From contig NZ_CP019420.1 in the NCBI RefSeq assembly GCF_001984215.1, positions 6,343,861 through 6,407,860 of the forward strand: DNA of 64,000 nucleotides. The letters are read 5' to 3'. A program made the position numbers and the translations under genes. Below, piece by piece: positions 25,120 through 37,281 of the stretch (its first letter is position 1; each line of letters begins with the position of its first letter). The stretch comes from Mycobacterium sp. MS1601. GTDB taxonomy: Bacteria; Actinomycetota; Actinomycetes; Mycobacteriales; Mycobacteriaceae. The notes beneath the pieces are model-generated. The model worked only from the letters and a program-made list of their open reading frames with translations. It was not told where the DNA came from and did no database searches.

Positions 25120-27617
25120 CTGGCTTCCTCGACGGGCTTGGCAGGTGGCGGAGCGGGCAGCACTGCAAGCAGCCCGCGTTCCAACTGTTGGCGCAGCAAG
25201 CCGTCGGTGTCGGCGGCAGGCAGCACGATGCCGAACGCATCCACCACCGAGGAACCCAAGGTGGTGACCTTCGCCCAGGCGATGTCCACGCCGGCACGCT
25301 CGAAGACGGCGGTGAGGCTGGCCAACAGGCCGGCGCGGTCGGTGGTTCGGATCTCGACCAACAGCTCGCGCTCGGAGCGCCCGTCGTGCCAGAGCAATCG
25401 CGGAGGTGCTGCCGGGGCATTGACGGGTACCGCGGCACGCACTTCACCGGCGCGGCCACGGCCCGTTGTTCCGTCGGAGTCCTTCTGCTCCAGGGTGGCC
25501 ACCACGTCGAGGTCGCCGTCGACCGCCAGGATCAGTTGCTGGCGAAGCAGTTCGGCGGCCGGCGGTGACCCGAAATGTGGCGACACCACGAAGGTGTTGA
25601 TGGCTGAGCCGCCGTGGCTGTTGACCGACGCCGAATGCACTCGCAGCGAGTTCAGCGCCAGCACCCCTGCGGCCTTCGACAACAGCCCGCGTCCGTCGGG
25701 CGCGATCATCGTGACGTTGTAGGTGTGCGCGCTCTCCCCCGCGGTCAGGTCGACGTGCACGCCCACCTCGGTGGCCAGTTCGAGGTAGCGCGGGTCGATC
25801 GGATCGGCGTGCGGCAACGGCTCTCCTGCCATCACCAGTCGGCAACGCCGCACCAGATCGCCGATCAACGACGCCTTCCAGTCTCCCCAGACTCCCGGTC
25901 CGGTGGCCAGTGAATCGGCTTCGGCCAGGGCGTGCAGCAGTTCCAGCAGGACGGTGTCGCCGCCGAGTGCGGTCACCACCGCGGCGATGGTGTCCGGGTT
26001 CTGCAGATCTTTGCGGGTGGCGGTCTCCGGCAGCAGCAGGTGATACCGCACGATGGCCGATAGTGTCTCGACGTCCGAAGGCCACAAACCCAACCGGGTG
26101 CCGATCTGGGTGGCCAGTTCAGCGCCGATGATGCTGTGGTCACCGCCGCGGCCCTTGCCGATGTCGTGCACCAGAGCGCCCAGCACCAGCAGGTCCGGCC
26201 GCGACACTCTGGTGGTGAAAACACTTGCCCGCGAGACGGTTTCCACCAGATGCCGGTCGACGGTCCAGATGTGTACGACGTCGCGGGGCGGCAGGTCGCG
26301 CACCGCACCCCATTCCGGGAACAGCCGGCCCCACAACCCGGTGCGGTCCAGCGCCTCCACGGTGGCCACCGCGGCGGGTCCGGCCGCCAGCAGCACCAGA
26401 AGGTCTTTGAGCGCAGGCCGCGGCCAGGGGGTGCGCAGTTCCGGCGCCGAGTCGGCCAGCCGCGACAGCGTGGACCCCGATATCGGCATACCGGTGGTGG
26501 CCGATGCCGCGGCCACCCGCAGGATCAACCCGGGATCACGCTCGGGGCGCGCGTCACGGGCCAGGATCACCTCGCCGTTGAACTCGATGACACCTTCGTC
26601 GAGAGGCCGCCGCACCGGCCGCCGCAATGCGGCGAAACCCCGGCGCGGCAGCGCGTTTCCGGCGGTGCGCAGTCCGGCGTCGACGTAGTAGCTGACGGTC
26701 CGGGCGGCATCGGAGAGCATGCGGGCCAGATCGAACCGGTCTCCGATGCGCAGCGCGGCACCGATCTCGTCGGCGTGCTGCGCCAGCAGTTGATCACGAC
26801 CACGGCGGGAAGTGCGGTGCAGTTCGGTGCGGACGTTCAGCAGCGCCAGGTGCGCGCCGCCCAGCGATCCGGTGGGCGAGGCCAACGACTGGCTGGGGTA
26901 CACGTCAGCCAGTTGGGCGATGGCCAGCGCGTTGAGTAGCTGGACGTCGCGCAGACCGCCGCGCCCGCATTTGAGGTCGGGTTCGGCGCGGTGGGCGATC
27001 TGGCCGCTGCGCTCCCACCGGGAATGGGTTTGTTCGACGAGTTCTTCGAAACGCGAGGCGATTCCCGTGCGCCACTGTCGGCGGGCTCCCCCGATGAGCA
27101 GTGACGACAGGGCGGGGTCACCGGCGATGTGGCGGGCTTCGAGCATGGCGAGGCCGGCCGAGATGTCCTCGCTGGCCACTTTCAGCGCCTCCGGCACGGT
27201 ACGCACACTGTGGTCCAGACGAATGTTGGCGTCCCACAACGGATACCAGAGGTGCTGAGCCACGTCGGCGACCATCTGCTCGGGCATGTTGTCGTGCACG
27301 AGCGTGAGATCGAGATCGGAGTAGGGCACCAGTTCCCCGCGGCCCAGCCCGCCGGTGGCCACGATGGCGAAACCACTTGTGGGGGTGATGCCGATTTCGG
27401 TGGCCTTGGTGGTGAGCCAGAATTCGTGCAGATCCAACAGGGCATCACGCAGCGCGGCCGAATCCAGTTGCCGCGTGCCGCCGTCCAGCAGTTGTTGGAC
27501 AGCCTTTGCGAGGTCGTGAGCCGGCTTTGGCGGCTCGTTCAGGGCGGGCATAGACGAGCCCGCCGCCGGGGCTTCTTTGCGGGAAGCACCGGCGGCGGGG
27601 TCTGGAATCTGCTTCAT
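25116..27617 (-). CDS. glnD: PII uridylyl/adenylyltransferase GlnD
   Basis: 833 residues, the usual length. The nucleotidyltransferase motif [16 protein letters not shown] is at 89-104; an HD domain ([14 protein letters not shown]) lies in the middle and two ACT domains at the C-terminus sense glutamine. In actinobacteria GlnD adenylylates the PII protein, whose gene is just upstream. The ATG at 27617 has AAGGACGAG before it; a second ATG 22 codons in is possible. Last gene of amt-glnB-glnD. Confidence 0.94.
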   Translation of the reverse strand: MKQIPDPAAGASRKEAPAAGSSMPALNEPPKPAHDLAKAVQQLLDGGTRQLDSAALRDALLDLHEFWLTTKATEIGITPTSGFAIVATGGLGRGELVPYSDLDLTLVHDNMPEQMVADVAQHLWYPLWDANIRLDHSVRTVPEALKVASEDISAGLAMLEARHIAGDPALSSLLIGGARRQWRTGIASRFEELVEQTHSRWERSGQIAHRAEPDLKCGRGGLRDVQLLNALAIAQLADVYPSQSLASPTGSLGGAHLALLNVRTELHRTSRRGRDQLLAQHADEIGAALRIGDRFDLARMLSDAARTVSYYVDAGLRTAGNALPRRGFAALRRPVRRPLDEGVIEFNGEVILARDARPERDPGLILRVAAASATTGMPISGSTLSRLADSAPELRTPWPRPALKDLLVLLAAGPAAVATVEALDRTGLWGRLFPEWGAVRDLPPRDVVHIWTVDRHLVETVSRASVFTTRVSRPDLLVLGALVHDIGKGRGGDHSIIGAELATQIGTRLGLWPSDVETLSAIVRYHLLLPETATRKDLQNPDTIAAVVTALGGDTVLLELLHALAEADSLATGPGVWGDWKASLIGDLVRRCRLVMAGEPLPHADPIDPRYLELATEVGVHVDLTAGESAHTYNVTMIAPDGRGLLSKAAGVLALNSLRVHSASVNSHGGSAINTFVVSPHFGSPPAAELLRQQLILAVDGDLDVVATLEQKDSDGTTGRGRAGEVRAAVPVNAPAAPPRLLWHDGRSERELLVEIRTTDRAGLLASLTAVFERAGVDIAWAKVTTLGSSVVDAFGIVLPAADTDGLLRQQLERGLLAVLPAPPPAKPVEEAS

Positions 27618-27696
27618 CTCGTCCTTCGTGTTCCGTTACCGAAAAGCTCTCACTCGGTCCCGGGCCTGGAGAGGACTTTGGCGAAGTTGTTGCGGC

Positions 27697-28068
<372 letters not shown>

Positions 28069-29421
28069 TCAGGCGAGCTCGTAAGCCGTTTCGGCATGTT
28101 CGGTCTCATCGATACCAGTGTCCTCGTCCTCTTCGCTGACGCGCCAGCCCATCGGCTTGACGATGAAGGCGATGATGGTGGTCATGATGGCGGTGAAGAT
28201 CAGCGCCACCGCCGCGATGACGAACTGGACAACCAGTTGCTGGATACCGCCGCCGTAGAACAGTCCGGTCTCGGTGGCCAGCAGGCCGATGCCGACAGTG
28301 CCCCACAGGCCGGCGACCAGGTGCACGCCCACCACGTCGAGCGAATCGTCGTAACCGAACTTGTACTTCAGGCCGATGGCCAGCGCCGAGAGAATACCGG
28401 CAACCGCACCCAGGATCAGTGATCCGATGGGTGACAACGAACCACAGGCCGGGGTGATGGCGACCAAGCCGGCAACGATACCCGAGGCGGCGCCGACGCT
28501 GGTGGCGTGGCCGTCACGAATGCGCTCAACCACAAGCCAGCCCAGCATGGCGGCGGCGGTGGCAGCGGTGGTGTTCACCCAGACCAGGCCGGCCACCATA
28601 TCGGCAGCGCCCTCGGAGCCGACGTTGAAGCCGAACCAGCCGAACCACAGGATGGCCGCGCCGAGCATGACGAACGGGATGTTGTGCGGGCGGAAAGCGG
28701 TCTTGCCGAAGCCCTTCCGCTTGCCGAGCAGGATTGCCAGGACCAGGGCGGCCATACCGGCGTTGATGTGGACCACGGTGCCACCGGCGAAGTCGATGGG
28801 CGCCACGTTGGCCGAGCCTTCGTCGTCGACACCGAAGATCATCGCCGCGATTCCGGAGTCGGAACCCGACAGCAGGCCGCCACCCCAAACCATGTGGGCC
28901 AGCGGGAAGTACACCAGCGTCACCCAGATGCCGCCGAACACCAGCCAGGTGCCGAACTTCATCCGCTCGGCGACCGCGCCGCTGATCAGAGCGACGGTGA
29001 TGACGGCGAACGTCAGCTGGAATGCCACCCAGACGATGGCGGGCACGGTGCCGAAACCGCCCAGCACGTAAGTGCTGACCCCGTCGACCTCGCGCGACTC
29101 GACCAGTTGGGTCAGGCCGAACAGCGAGAAGGGGTTGTCGAAGATACCCAGGATGTCGCTCTCACCGGTGTGGCCGGAGGAGAAGGACATCGAGTATCCC
29201 CACAGCACGTAGATGACGCTGACGACACCCATGGAGCCGAACGACATCATCATCATGTTGAGGACGGACTTCTGGCGCGACAGGCCGCCGTAGAAGAACG
29301 CCAGGCCCGGGGTCATGAAGAGAACCAGGGCGGCAGAAGTGAGAACCCAGGCGGTGTCGCCGGCGCTCAGACCATCCGGCCCGAAGGGCAGAAAGGCTTC
29401 GTCGGGTAAGGCTAAGACCAC
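28069..29421 (-). CDS. amt: Ammonium transporter
   Basis: 450 residues with about eleven membrane segments. FMTPGLAFFYGG near the N-terminus and the two His-containing segments VVHINAG and GVHLVAGLWG (twin-His channel) identify an Amt/MEP channel. The acidic C-terminal tail (EEDEDTGIDETEH) is cytoplasmic, where PII can bind. The start is a GTG with AGGAGG 10 bases upstream. First gene of amt-glnB-glnD; a GlnR-like site lies about 125-140 bases upstream. Confidence 0.95.
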   Translation of the reverse strand: MVLALPDEAFLPFGPDGLSAGDTAWVLTSAALVLFMTPGLAFFYGGLSRQKSVLNMMMMSFGSMGVVSVIYVLWGYSMSFSSGHTGESDILGIFDNPFSLFGLTQLVESREVDGVSTYVLGGFGTVPAIVWVAFQLTFAVITVALISGAVAERMKFGTWLVFGGIWVTLVYFPLAHMVWGGGLLSGSDSGIAAMIFGVDDEGSANVAPIDFAGGTVVHINAGMAALVLAILLGKRKGFGKTAFRPHNIPFVMLGAAILWFGWFGFNVGSEGAADMVAGLVWVNTTAATAAAMLGWLVVERIRDGHATSVGAASGIVAGLVAITPACGSLSPIGSLILGAVAGILSALAIGLKYKFGYDDSLDVVGVHLVAGLWGTVGIGLLATETGLFYGGGIQQLVVQFVIAAVALIFTAIMTTIIAFIVKPMGWRVSEEDEDTGIDETEHAETAYELA

Positions 29422-29544
29422 TTTGTGTGAACCTCCTTGGAGAGTGCGCCGATTCCGGATCGGCCTCGCAGAGAAGGTTCTTTTGCCGTGGTTTCATCGG
29501 TGATTCTGTTGTGTTTCCGCCAAGTGAACGCACACGCCGTAAGC

Positions 29545-29560
29545 GTTACGCTCGTGTTTC
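29545..29560 (-). promoter_or_regulatory. Candidate GlnR-binding site upstream of amt
   Basis: On the minus strand the site reads GAAAC, six bases, GTAAC. This fits the actinobacterial GlnR pattern (GaAAc-n6-GtnAC) and the AC-n9-AC form described for mycobacteria. It lies about 125-140 bases before the amt start. The adjacent a1 and b2 half-sites do not match. GlnR control of amt-glnB-glnD under nitrogen limitation is established in mycobacteria, which makes the site credible. Confidence 0.62.
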
Positions 29561-29623
29561 GACGTTGCCGGCCAGCGAAATTGACGCGAAAATGCGAGAC
29601 TGTAAAGCTCGCAGCCCCGGTTT

Positions 29624-30985
29624 TCAGCCCAGCAGAGCGTTGACGAACGCCCCCGGCTCGAACGGTGCCAGATCGTCGGCACCCTCGCCCAGGCCCACCA
29701 GTTTCACCGGCACACCGAGTTCCTGCTGCACGCGGAAGACGATGCCGCCCTTGGCTGTGCCGTCCAGCTTGGTCAGGACCACGCCGGTGATGTCGACGAC
29801 GTCGGCAAACACCCGCGCCTGCGCCAGCCCGTTCTGTCCGATGGTGGCGTCGAGCACCAGCAGCACCTCGTCGACAACCGCGCGCTTGCCGACCACCCTC
29901 TTGACCTTGCCGAGCTCGTCCATCAGACCGACCTTGTTGTGCAGCCGGCCGGCGGTGTCGATGACCACGACGTCGGCGCCACGCTCGATCCCCTTGTCCA
30001 CCGCGTCGAAGGCCACCGACGCGGGGTCGGCACCCTCGGGCCCGCGCACCACCTCGGCGCCCACCCGCGACGCCCAGGTCTGCAGCTGATCGGCGGCCGC
30101 CGCACGGAAGGTGTCGGCGGCGCCGAGCACCACGCGGCGGCCGTCGGCGACCAGCACCCGGGCCAGCTTGCCCACGGTGGTGGTCTTACCGGTGCCGTTG
30201 ACGCCCACGACCAGCAGCACCGAGGGCGCGTCGGCGTGGGGCAGGGCTTTGATCGAGCGGTCGAATTCGGGGTGCAGCTCGGCGATCAGCGCGTCGCGCA
30301 GCACCTGGCGGGCATCGGCGTCGGTACGCACCGCCGACGAGGCGAGCTTGGCCCGCAGGGTCTCCATCACCGCGGCCGTGACCACTGGACCCAGGTCGGC
30401 GATCAGCAAGGTGTCCTCGACCTCCTCCCACGAGTCCTCGTCCAGGTCGCCGCCGCCCAACAGCCCCAGGACGCTGCGGCCGAGGGCGTTCTGAGACTTG
30501 GCCAACCTGCCGCGCAGGCGTTCGAGGCGGCCGTCGACAGGCGCGATGGTGTCCAGTACGGGAGCCCGTTCGGGCTCCGGTTCCGGCACGGACTCCGATT
30601 CCGGCACCGGCTCCGGTTCGGGCGCAGGTGCAGGCTCTTCCAGCGATTCGGCTGGCGTTATGGTGCCCGGTTCGGGAAGCTGTACGTCGGCGATCGATCG
30701 CTTGGGAGCGTCTCGCGGGACCGTGGCATCGTCCCCGACCGTGGGTAACCCGTCGGTGTCGATCCGTTCGGCGGGCCGAACCTGCTCCGGAGCAGGTGGG
30801 GCCGACTGACTGAACGTGATCCCCGATGTGGCGGTGTAACCACCCGACCGGTCGACCTGCTCAGTGGTGTCCGGAGCCGCCGACAAACTGATGCGCCGCC
30901 GTCGATAGCGCACCAGCCCGACAACTAGCGCAGTGACGAGCAGAACGGCGATGACCGCGAGTGCGATCCACAGACCTTCAGACAC
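29624..30985 (-). CDS. ftsY: SRP receptor FtsY
   Basis: 453 residues. A membrane anchor at about 5-25 is followed by basic RYRRRR, then an acidic Pro/Glu-rich A region (about 100-140). The NG GTPase domain carries [10 protein letters not shown] at 261-270. It receives the SRP (Ffh) and hands ribosomes to the translocon. The start is a GTG matching the N-terminus of other mycobacterial FtsY proteins. It is divergent from fni with only 34 bases between them; in M. tuberculosis ftsY directly neighbours smc. Confidence 0.95.
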   Translation of the reverse strand: MSEGLWIALAVIAVLLVTALVVGLVRYRRRRISLSAAPDTTEQVDRSGGYTATSGITFSQSAPPAPEQVRPAERIDTDGLPTVGDDATVPRDAPKRSIADVQLPEPGTITPAESLEEPAPAPEPEPVPESESVPEPEPERAPVLDTIAPVDGRLERLRGRLAKSQNALGRSVLGLLGGGDLDEDSWEEVEDTLLIADLGPVVTAAVMETLRAKLASSAVRTDADARQVLRDALIAELHPEFDRSIKALPHADAPSVLLVVGVNGTGKTTTVGKLARVLVADGRRVVLGAADTFRAAAADQLQTWASRVGAEVVRGPEGADPASVAFDAVDKGIERGADVVVIDTAGRLHNKVGLMDELGKVKRVVGKRAVVDEVLLVLDATIGQNGLAQARVFADVVDITGVVLTKLDGTAKGGIVFRVQQELGVPVKLVGLGEGADDLAPFEPGAFVNALLG

Positions 30986-31019
30986 CAGGTCATTGTCCCA
31001 AAGCGGGTATCACGTGACG

Positions 31020-32042
31020 ATGCCGCCCGAGCAACCCAGCGTCCGCAAGTTGCGCCACATCGACGCCTGCCTCACCGGTGCCGTGGAGTACACCGAGGTG
31101 ACCACCGGTTTTGAACGGTACCGGCTGCCCTACAACGCGCTCACCCAGACCAGCCTGTGCACGGTGAAGTTGGAGGCCGTGTTCCTCGAGGCACCGTTGA
31201 GCGCACCGCTGCTCGTCGGCGCCATGACCGGCGGAGCCGAACTGTCGCAGACCGTCAACCGCAACCTGGCCGCGGCCGCGCAGCAGTGCGGGGTGGGCAT
31301 GATGCTGGGCTCGCAGCGGATCATGATCGACGACGAGGCCGCCGCGGCCAGTTTCGACGTCCGCGACGTGGCACCCGACGTTCTGCTGATCGGCAACATC
31401 GGGCTGGCTCAGCTGCGTCCTGCGATGGTGCCGTACCTGTCCAAGGCGATGGCCCGGGTGGGCGCGGACGCCCTGGCGGTGCACACCAACCCGTTGCAGG
31501 AGGCCCTTCAGGCCGGCGGCGACACCGATTTCACGGGGTCGCTGCCACACCTGCTGGACTTGATCGCATCGTTCGAGTATCCGGTGCTGGTCAAAGAGGT
31601 GGGCCACGGTATCGGCGGACGTGCCGCCAGGATGTTGCGCGGCAGCCGGATCGCCGCTGTCGACGTGGCGGGCGCCGGTGGGACGTCCTGGGCCAGGGTC
31701 GAGCAGCTGGTTCGTTACGGCGAGATCCGATACCCGGCGCTGGCCGAGTGGGGGGTACCCACGGCCGACGCGCTTCTCGAGGTGCAGCACGAGCTGCCCG
31801 GGGTCCCGGTGATCGCTTCGGGCGGTATCCGTACCGGCATGGACGCTGCCAAGGCCTTGGCCATGGGAGCCAGCGCGGTGGCCGTCGCGCGACCCCTGCT
31901 GGCACCCGCGGTGCAGTCGGTGGACGCGGTGGTCGACTGGCTGGGCCGGTTCATCGAGGAACTGCGCGTGTGCCTGCACGGCTGCGGCGCCGCCACGGTG
32001 GCCGAGTTGCGCCAGGTGGGCGTCAGCCCGATCCCGTCTTGA
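31020..32042 (+). CDS. fni: Type II isopentenyl-diphosphate delta-isomerase
   Basis: 340 residues, normal for the FMN- and NAD(P)H-dependent type II isomerase. Features include the N-terminal [10 protein letters not shown] (R-K-x-x-H-I family start), [17 protein letters not shown] (substrate loop), VKEVGHG, and the phosphate-binding SGGIRTG. It interconverts IPP and DMAPP. Mycobacteria use the MEP pathway, which yields both products, so the enzyme would balance pools, for example for carotenoids. No other isoprenoid gene is nearby. The ATG at 31020 is used; a GTG two codons earlier is possible. It is inserted between ftsY and smc and overlaps the smc end by 20 bases. Confidence 0.88.
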   Translation: MPPEQPSVRKLRHIDACLTGAVEYTEVTTGFERYRLPYNALTQTSLCTVKLEAVFLEAPLSAPLLVGAMTGGAELSQTVNRNLAAAAQQCGVGMMLGSQRIMIDDEAAAASFDVRDVAPDVLLIGNIGLAQLRPAMVPYLSKAMARVGADALAVHTNPLQEALQAGGDTDFTGSLPHLLDLIASFEYPVLVKEVGHGIGGRAARMLRGSRIAAVDVAGAGGTSWARVEQLVRYGEIRYPALAEWGVPTADALLEVQHELPGVPVIASGGIRTGMDAAKALAMGASAVAVARPLLAPAVQSVDAVVDWLGRFIEELRVCLHGCGAATVAELRQVGVSPIPS

Positions 32043-35000
32043 CCAGCTCCTGGCCACGCATCCGCTGCGAGATCACCTGGGTGATGCCGTCGCCTTTCAT
32101 GGTGACGCCGTAGAGCGCGTCGGCGATCTCCATCGTGGGCTTCTGATGGGTGATGACGATCAGCTGCGACTTCTCCCGCAATTGCTCGAACAAGCCGAGC
32201 AACCGACGCAGGTTCACGTCGTCGAGGGCGGCCTCCACCTCGTCCATGACGTAGAACGGCGAGGGCCGGGCCCGGAAGATCGCCACCAGCATCGCCACCG
32301 CGGTCAGTGATTTCTCACCGCCGGACAGCAGCGACAGCCGTTTGACCTTCTTGCCCGGCGGACGCGCCTCCACCTCGACACCCGTGGTCAACATGTCGCT
32401 GGGATCGGTGAGCAGCAGACGCCCTTCGCCGCCGGGGAACAGCGAAGCGAACACCTGCTCGAACTCGCGCTCGACATCGGCGTAGGCCTCGGTGAACACC
32501 TGCAGGATCCGGCTGTCCACCTCCTCCACCACGTCCAGGAGGTCTTTGCGGGCGGCCTTGACATCCTCGAGTTGGGTGGACAGGAAGTTGTAGCGCTCTT
32601 CCAGCGCCGCGAACTCCTCGAGCGCCAGTGGGTTCACCCGGCCGAGCTCGCGCAGTTCCTTCTCGGCGCGTTTGGCACGGCGTTCCTGGGCGTCCCGGTC
32701 ATACGGCATGGGTGCGGGCATGGTGACCTGCTCACCGCGCTCGCGGGCCTGCTCGTACTCGGCCATCTCCAGCTCAGATGGCGGCAGACCGGTGTGCGGC
32801 CCGTATTCGGCCACCAGATCGCTTGGCGCCATGCCGAATTGTTCGAGCACCGACTGTTCCAGCTGTTCGACGCGCAGGGCCGCCTGCGCCTTGGCCACCT
32901 CGTCGCGGTGCAGCGAGTCGGTCAGGGCGGTGATCCGGTTCTTCAGCGCCTCCACCTCGTCGCGGGCTGCGGCCATCGCGGCGGCACGCTGCTGGCGTTC
33001 GGTGGACAACTGGTCGCGGGTGCGTGAGGCCACCGTCACCACCGCGGCCAGCCGCTGTGCCAGCGTCCGGCCCGACTCACCGACAGCCGCGGCGATCGTG
33101 GCCGCATGCTCGCGGGCGGCGCGCGCCCGCTGCGCCCGCACCCGCGCCTCGCGCTCGGACGCCGCGGCACGGCGCAACGAATCTGCCCGGCCACGAACGG
33201 CATTCGCGCGCTCCTCGGCGGTGCGCACCGCCAGCCTGGCCTCCACCTCGGCGGCGCGCACGGTCTCCACCACCGCGGTCAGACGCTCCCGGTCGACGGG
33301 CTCATCTGTCGGCGACACCGAGATGTCCTGAGCGGCGTGCAGCCGCTCCTCCAATTCGGTGAGCTCGGTGACGGTCTGCGCCCGGCTGCTCTCCAGCTCT
33401 TCGCGTTGTTTGATCTGGCGGTGCCAGTCGTTCTCGGCGTTGCGGGCCTCGACACCGAGGCGGCCCAGCTGTTCATAGATCTGCGAGATCGCCGCATCGG
33501 ATTCGTTGAGGGCGGCCAGGGCTTGCTCGGCAGCGTCCTGTCGCGCGGTCTGCTCGGCGGTGGCACCAGCCAGAGCCGCCGTCAGTTCAGCGACTTGCGT
33601 TTCGGCAGTAGCCAATTCATTGCGCGCTTTGTCGATTTCCGAGGCGATCTCCAGCGTGCTGGGTTTGCGATCCGATCCACCGGTCACCCAGCCCTGGCCC
33701 ACCAGATCGCCGTCACGGGTCACCGCGCGCAGGTCACCGTTGCGCGACACGACGTCCAGTGCGGCGCCCAGGTCCTCGACCACCACCACCCCGGTCAGCA
33801 ACGCCGTCAGCGCGCCCCGCAGTCGAGTGGGCAGGTCGACCAGTTCCAGCGCCCACCGCGCCCCTGCGGGCAACTCCACCACCGGTCGGCCGTTGTGCTC
33901 GGGCCAGTCCCCCACCACGATCGCCGCCCGACCTCCGTCGGCCTCCTTCAGCGCCGCCACCGCGGAGCGAGCAGCGTCGAAATCCTCGGCCGCCAAGGCG
34001 TCCGCCGCGGCGCCGAGCACCGTCGCGAGTGCCACCTCATAGCCTGTGTGCACCTTCATCAGGTTGGCAACGGATCCCAAAAGTCCTGTACCACTGCGGT
34101 TTTCCACCAACCAGGCAGCACCGTCGCGACGCTCCAGCCCGACGGCCAGCGCGTCGATCCTGGATCGCAACGAGACCACCTGACGTTCGGCGGCGCGTTC
34201 GGCGGCCTGCAGCTCGGCCACCCGTTCGTCAGCCAACCGCAGCGCCGTGACAGTCCGGTCGTGTTGGTCGTCGAGGCCCACCTCGCTCTGATCCAGTTCA
34301 CCGACGCGGCCCTGCACCGTCTCGAACTCGGCCTGAGCCTGCTGGAAACGCTGCCCGGCTTGCTCGATGCCCTCGGTCAGCCGGGCCACCCGCTCGTCGG
34401 TGGATTCGACCCGGGCCCGCATGGTCTCCACCTGACCGGCCAACCGCGCCAGCCCTTCGCGGCGGTCGGCTTCGGCCCGAACCGCGGCCAGATGAGCACG
34501 CTCGGCGTCCGCGGCAGCCGATTCGGCTTCGGAGAGTTCTTCACGAGCGGCTTCCAGGCGCGCCCTGGTCTCGGCCAACTCGGCGAGCAACTGCTGCTCC
34601 AACTCGGCGACCTCGTCGGCCTGGGCGTCCAGCTCGTCGGGATCCTGCCCACCGCCGTGCACCGGCTCGGCTTCCAGCAGCTGGGTGCGCTCGGTGGCGA
34701 TCCGCACCGTCGCGCTGACCCGCTCGGCGAGCGCGGAGAGCCGGAACCAGGTCTGCTGGGCGCGCTCAGCCCGTTCGGTCAGCGTTGCGACGGCCGTCTC
34801 GTGCTCGGTGAGCTCGTCGGTGGCAACCGCCAGCCGCTCGGTGGTCTCCTCGTGCTCGCGGCGCAGCGTGGCCTCGGTGCCGCCCACCCCGTCGAACTCC
34901 GCTTGGCGGCGCACCAGGTCGTCGGCGGCCAGTCGCAGCCGGGCATCACGCAGATCAGCCTGGATGGTCTGCGCCCGGCGCGCCATCTCGGCCTGGCGAC

Positions 35001-35616
35001 CCAGCGGTTTGAGCTGGCGACGCAGTTCGGTGGTGAGGTCGGTCAGGCGCGCCAGGTTGGCGGCCATGGCGTCGAGCTTGCGTACCGCCTTCTCTTTGCG
35101 CTTGCGGTGCTTGAGGACGCCCGCGGCTTCCTCGATGAAGGCGCGCCGGTCCTCGGGCCGCGACTCCAGGATCTGCGAGAGCCGGCCCTGACCGACGATG
35201 ACGTGCATCTCGCGGCCGATCCCGGAGTCGGACAACAATTCCTGGACGTCCATCAGCCGGCAACTGCTGCCGTTGATCTCGTACTCCCCGGCGCCGTCGC
35301 GGAACATCCGGCGGGTGATCGACACCTCGGAGTACTCGATGGGCAGCGCGTTATCGGAGTTGTCGATGGTCAGGGTGACCTCGGCGCGACCCAGCGGCGC
35401 CCGAGTGGACGTGCCGGCGAAGATGACGTCTTCCATCTTGCCGCCGCGCAGGGTCTTGGCGCCCTGCTCCCCCATCACCCAGGTCAGCGCGTCGACAACG
35501 TTGGATTTGCCGGACCCGTTGGGCCCGACCACGCAGGTGATGCCGGGTTCCAGACGCAGAGTCGTCGGCGACGCGAAGGACTTGAAGCCCTTCAACGTCA
35601 GACTCTTCAGGTGCAT
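32023..35616 (-). CDS. smc: Chromosome segregation protein SMC
   Basis: 1197 residues. The N-terminal ATPase half has GPNGSGKS at 31-38. Long coiled coils flank a hinge in the middle (about 500-650, [12 protein letters not shown]). The C-terminal half has the signature LSGGE from 1097 and Walker B ending in Asp-Glu at 1125-1126. With ScpA/ScpB it compacts and organises the chromosome. Next on the same strand, upstream, is acyP after 75 bases; its end overlaps fni by 20 bases. Confidence 0.96.
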   Translation of the reverse strand: MHLKSLTLKGFKSFASPTTLRLEPGITCVVGPNGSGKSNVVDALTWVMGEQGAKTLRGGKMEDVIFAGTSTRAPLGRAEVTLTIDNSDNALPIEYSEVSITRRMFRDGAGEYEINGSSCRLMDVQELLSDSGIGREMHVIVGQGRLSQILESRPEDRRAFIEEAAGVLKHRKRKEKAVRKLDAMAANLARLTDLTTELRRQLKPLGRQAEMARRAQTIQADLRDARLRLAADDLVRRQAEFDGVGGTEATLRREHEETTERLAVATDELTEHETAVATLTERAERAQQTWFRLSALAERVSATVRIATERTQLLEAEPVHGGGQDPDELDAQADEVAELEQQLLAELAETRARLEAAREELSEAESAAADAERAHLAAVRAEADRREGLARLAGQVETMRARVESTDERVARLTEGIEQAGQRFQQAQAEFETVQGRVGELDQSEVGLDDQHDRTVTALRLADERVAELQAAERAAERQVVSLRSRIDALAVGLERRDGAAWLVENRSGTGLLGSVANLMKVHTGYEVALATVLGAAADALAAEDFDAARSAVAALKEADGGRAAIVVGDWPEHNGRPVVELPAGARWALELVDLPTRLRGALTALLTGVVVVEDLGAALDVVSRNGDLRAVTRDGDLVGQGWVTGGSDRKPSTLEIASEIDKARNELATAETQVAELTAALAGATAEQTARQDAAEQALAALNESDAAISQIYEQLGRLGVEARNAENDWHRQIKQREELESSRAQTVTELTELEERLHAAQDISVSPTDEPVDRERLTAVVETVRAAEVEARLAVRTAEERANAVRGRADSLRRAAASEREARVRAQRARAAREHAATIAAAVGESGRTLAQRLAAVVTVASRTRDQLSTERQQRAAAMAAARDEVEALKNRITALTDSLHRDEVAKAQAALRVEQLEQSVLEQFGMAPSDLVAEYGPHTGLPPSELEMAEYEQARERGEQVTMPAPMPYDRDAQERRAKRAEKELRELGRVNPLALEEFAALEERYNFLSTQLEDVKAARKDLLDVVEEVDSRILQVFTEAYADVEREFEQVFASLFPGGEGRLLLTDPSDMLTTGVEVEARPPGKKVKRLSLLSGGEKSLTAVAMLVAIFRARPSPFYVMDEVEAALDDVNLRRLLGLFEQLREKSQLIVITHQKPTMEIADALYGVTMKGDGITQVISQRMRGQELVKTGSG

Positions 35617-35691
35617 GGCGTGCCAGATTACCTCTAGTCCGGTCGACGAGCTTCAGGCACGAGAGGGACAGCGGGCCGGACTACAGAGGCC

Positions 35692-35982
35692 TCAGCGTTC
35701 GCTGAAGCCCCGGATCAGCTCACCTGGCGCCGACCAGTCGGCCACCACGGTGTCCACCCGGCCGGGCGTGTGGTCACCGCGCAGCAGTGCCAGCAATCGT
35801 TCCGCGGCGGCTCGGGGGCCCTGGGCCACCACCAGCACGCGGCCGTCGTCCTGGTTCTTGGCGTAGCCCGTCAGCCCCAGCTCCAGCGCACGCGACCGCG
35901 TCCACCAGCGAAAACCCACCCCCTGGACGTGGCCGTGCACCCAGGCGGTCAACCGGACGTCGGTGGTGTCGTCGGAAGTCAT
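35692..35982 (-). CDS. acyP: Acylphosphatase
   Basis: 96 residues. The active-site loop HVQGVGFR ends with catalytic Arg25 and the second catalytic residue Asn43 is in [11 protein letters not shown]. It hydrolyses acyl phosphates such as acetyl phosphate. The ATG at 35982 overlaps the osmC stop as ATGA. Order osmC-acyP-smc is as in M. tuberculosis (Rv2923c-Rv2922A-smc). Confidence 0.93.
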   Translation of the reverse strand: MTSDDTTDVRLTAWVHGHVQGVGFRWWTRSRALELGLTGYAKNQDDGRVLVVAQGPRAAAERLLALLRGDHTPGRVDTVVADWSAPGELIRGFSER

Positions 35983-36392
35983 GGCCTCTTGTCGGCGATC
36001 TCGAAGGTGACCTCGGTCCCGGATTTCAGCGTGCGGCCCACGGTGCACACCTGGTCGATGGCTCGGTTGACCACGGTGCGCACCCGCTCGGCTTCGGCCT
36101 CCGACAGCCCGGACAGGTCGATCTCGAGCACCTCCTGCAGCAGCGGGTAGCGCTCCTGCTCGCGATCCGGCGGCCCCGACACCTTGATGGTGGCCTGGTA
36201 GTCGTCACCGAGACGACGCGCCAGCGGAACGTCGCTGGACATCCCACTGCACGCGGCCAGCGCGATCTTGAGCAACTCGCCGGGGGTGAAGACGCCGTCG
36301 ACGTCCTCGGAGCCGATCAGCACCTCCGCTCCGCGCGAGCTCTTACCCGTGTAGCGCCGGCCACCCGTGCGCTCCACCCACAGTTCGGTCAT
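35979..36392 (-). CDS. OsmC/Ohr family protein
   Basis: 137 residues. The two conserved cysteines of OsmC/Ohr thiol peroxidases are at 48 (AACSG) and 116 (DQVCTVGR). It may reduce organic hydroperoxides, using a lipoyl or mycothiol-type reductant; the substrate is not known. The ATG at 36392 starts MTELWVER. It lies 40 bases after fpg and is coupled to acyP by an ATGA overlap. Corresponds to Rv2923c. Confidence 0.9.
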   Translation of the reverse strand: MTELWVERTGGRRYTGKSSRGAEVLIGSEDVDGVFTPGELLKIALAACSGMSSDVPLARRLGDDYQATIKVSGPPDREQERYPLLQEVLEIDLSGLSEAEAERVRTVVNRAIDQVCTVGRTLKSGTEVTFEIADKRP

Positions 36393-36432
36393 GTGTGTCT
36401 CTTTTCTCGTCGACGCAGATCCGGTACCGACC

Positions 36433-37281
36433 TCAACCACGAGGACGCGGCTGGCATTTCGGGCAGTAGAACGACGACCGGTTCATGAACTTGTCCCGGC
36501 GCATCACCGCCCCGCAGCGACGACAGGGTTGCCCTTCGCGGCCGTAGGCGTCCAGGGAGCGGTCGAAGTAGCCCGATTCGCCGTTGACGTTGACGTAGAG
36601 CGAGTCGAACGAAGTGCCTCCCTGGCCCAGCGCGTCACGCATGACATCGCCTGCGTGGTCGAGGATGCGCGCCAACGTCGGCTTGGTCAGCGTCTCGGCG
36701 ATGCGAGCGCCGTTGACTCTCGACCGCCACAGCGCCTCGTCGGCGTAGATGTTGCCGATGCCCGAGACCACTGTCTGGTCCAGCAGCTGGCGTTTGATCT
36801 CAGAGTGCTTGCCGCGCAGCACTTTCACCACAGCATCACGGTCGAACCGCGGATCCAGCGGATCACGGGCGATGTGGGCGACCACGTCGGGCACCTCGGT
36901 GCCGTCGACGGTGGTGAGCTCGGTCAGCATCCAGCCACCGAAGGTGCGCTGGTCGACGAAACTCAAAGCGGTGCCGTCGTCCAGCAGTGCGGCGATGCGC
37001 AGATGCTCGGCGCGACGGACCGGCCCCAGCAGCATCTGCCCGCTCATACCGAGGTGCACCACCAGCGCTTCTCCGCTGCCGAGCGTGAGCCACAGGTACT
37101 TGCCGCGCCTGCCGGTTCCGGTGATCTGGTTGTCCAGCAGGCGCGCGGTCAGATCCGCGGGGCCCGCCTCGTGCCTGCGCACCGCGCGGGGATGATGCAC
37201 CCGAACGGCGGTGATGGCCTTGCCTGCGACGTGTGCCTGCAACCCTCGCCGGACCACCTCGACTTCGGGGAGTTCAGGCAT
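36433..37281 (-). CDS. mutM: Formamidopyrimidine-DNA glycosylase
   Basis: 282 residues. It begins MPELPEVE, with the catalytic Pro2 and Glu3. A helix-two-turn-helix domain follows ([17 protein letters not shown]), and the C-terminus ends in a four-Cys zinc finger (CRRCG...CPKC). It excises 8-oxoguanine and ring-opened purines. The start lies 8 bases inside the rnc end, so the two genes overlap and are probably coupled. Confidence 0.95.
   Translation of the reverse strand: MPELPEVEVVRRGLQAHVAGKAITAVRVHHPRAVRRHEAGPADLTARLLDNQITGTGRRGKYLWLTLGSGEALVVHLGMSGQMLLGPVRRAEHLRIAALLDDGTALSFVDQRTFGGWMLTELTTVDGTEVPDVVAHIARDPLDPRFDRDAVVKVLRGKHSEIKRQLLDQTVVSGIGNIYADEALWRSRVNGARIAETLTKPTLARILDHAGDVMRDALGQGGTSFDSLYVNVNGESGYFDRSLDAYGREGQPCRRCGAVMRRDKFMNRSSFYCPKCQPRPRG

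Noticed and set aside
33106..35637. An open frame of over 800 codons on the plus strand opposite smc
   Set aside because: It is antisense to a certain gene and arises from high GC at third positions; composition is Gly/Arg/Leu/His-rich and no family is recognised.
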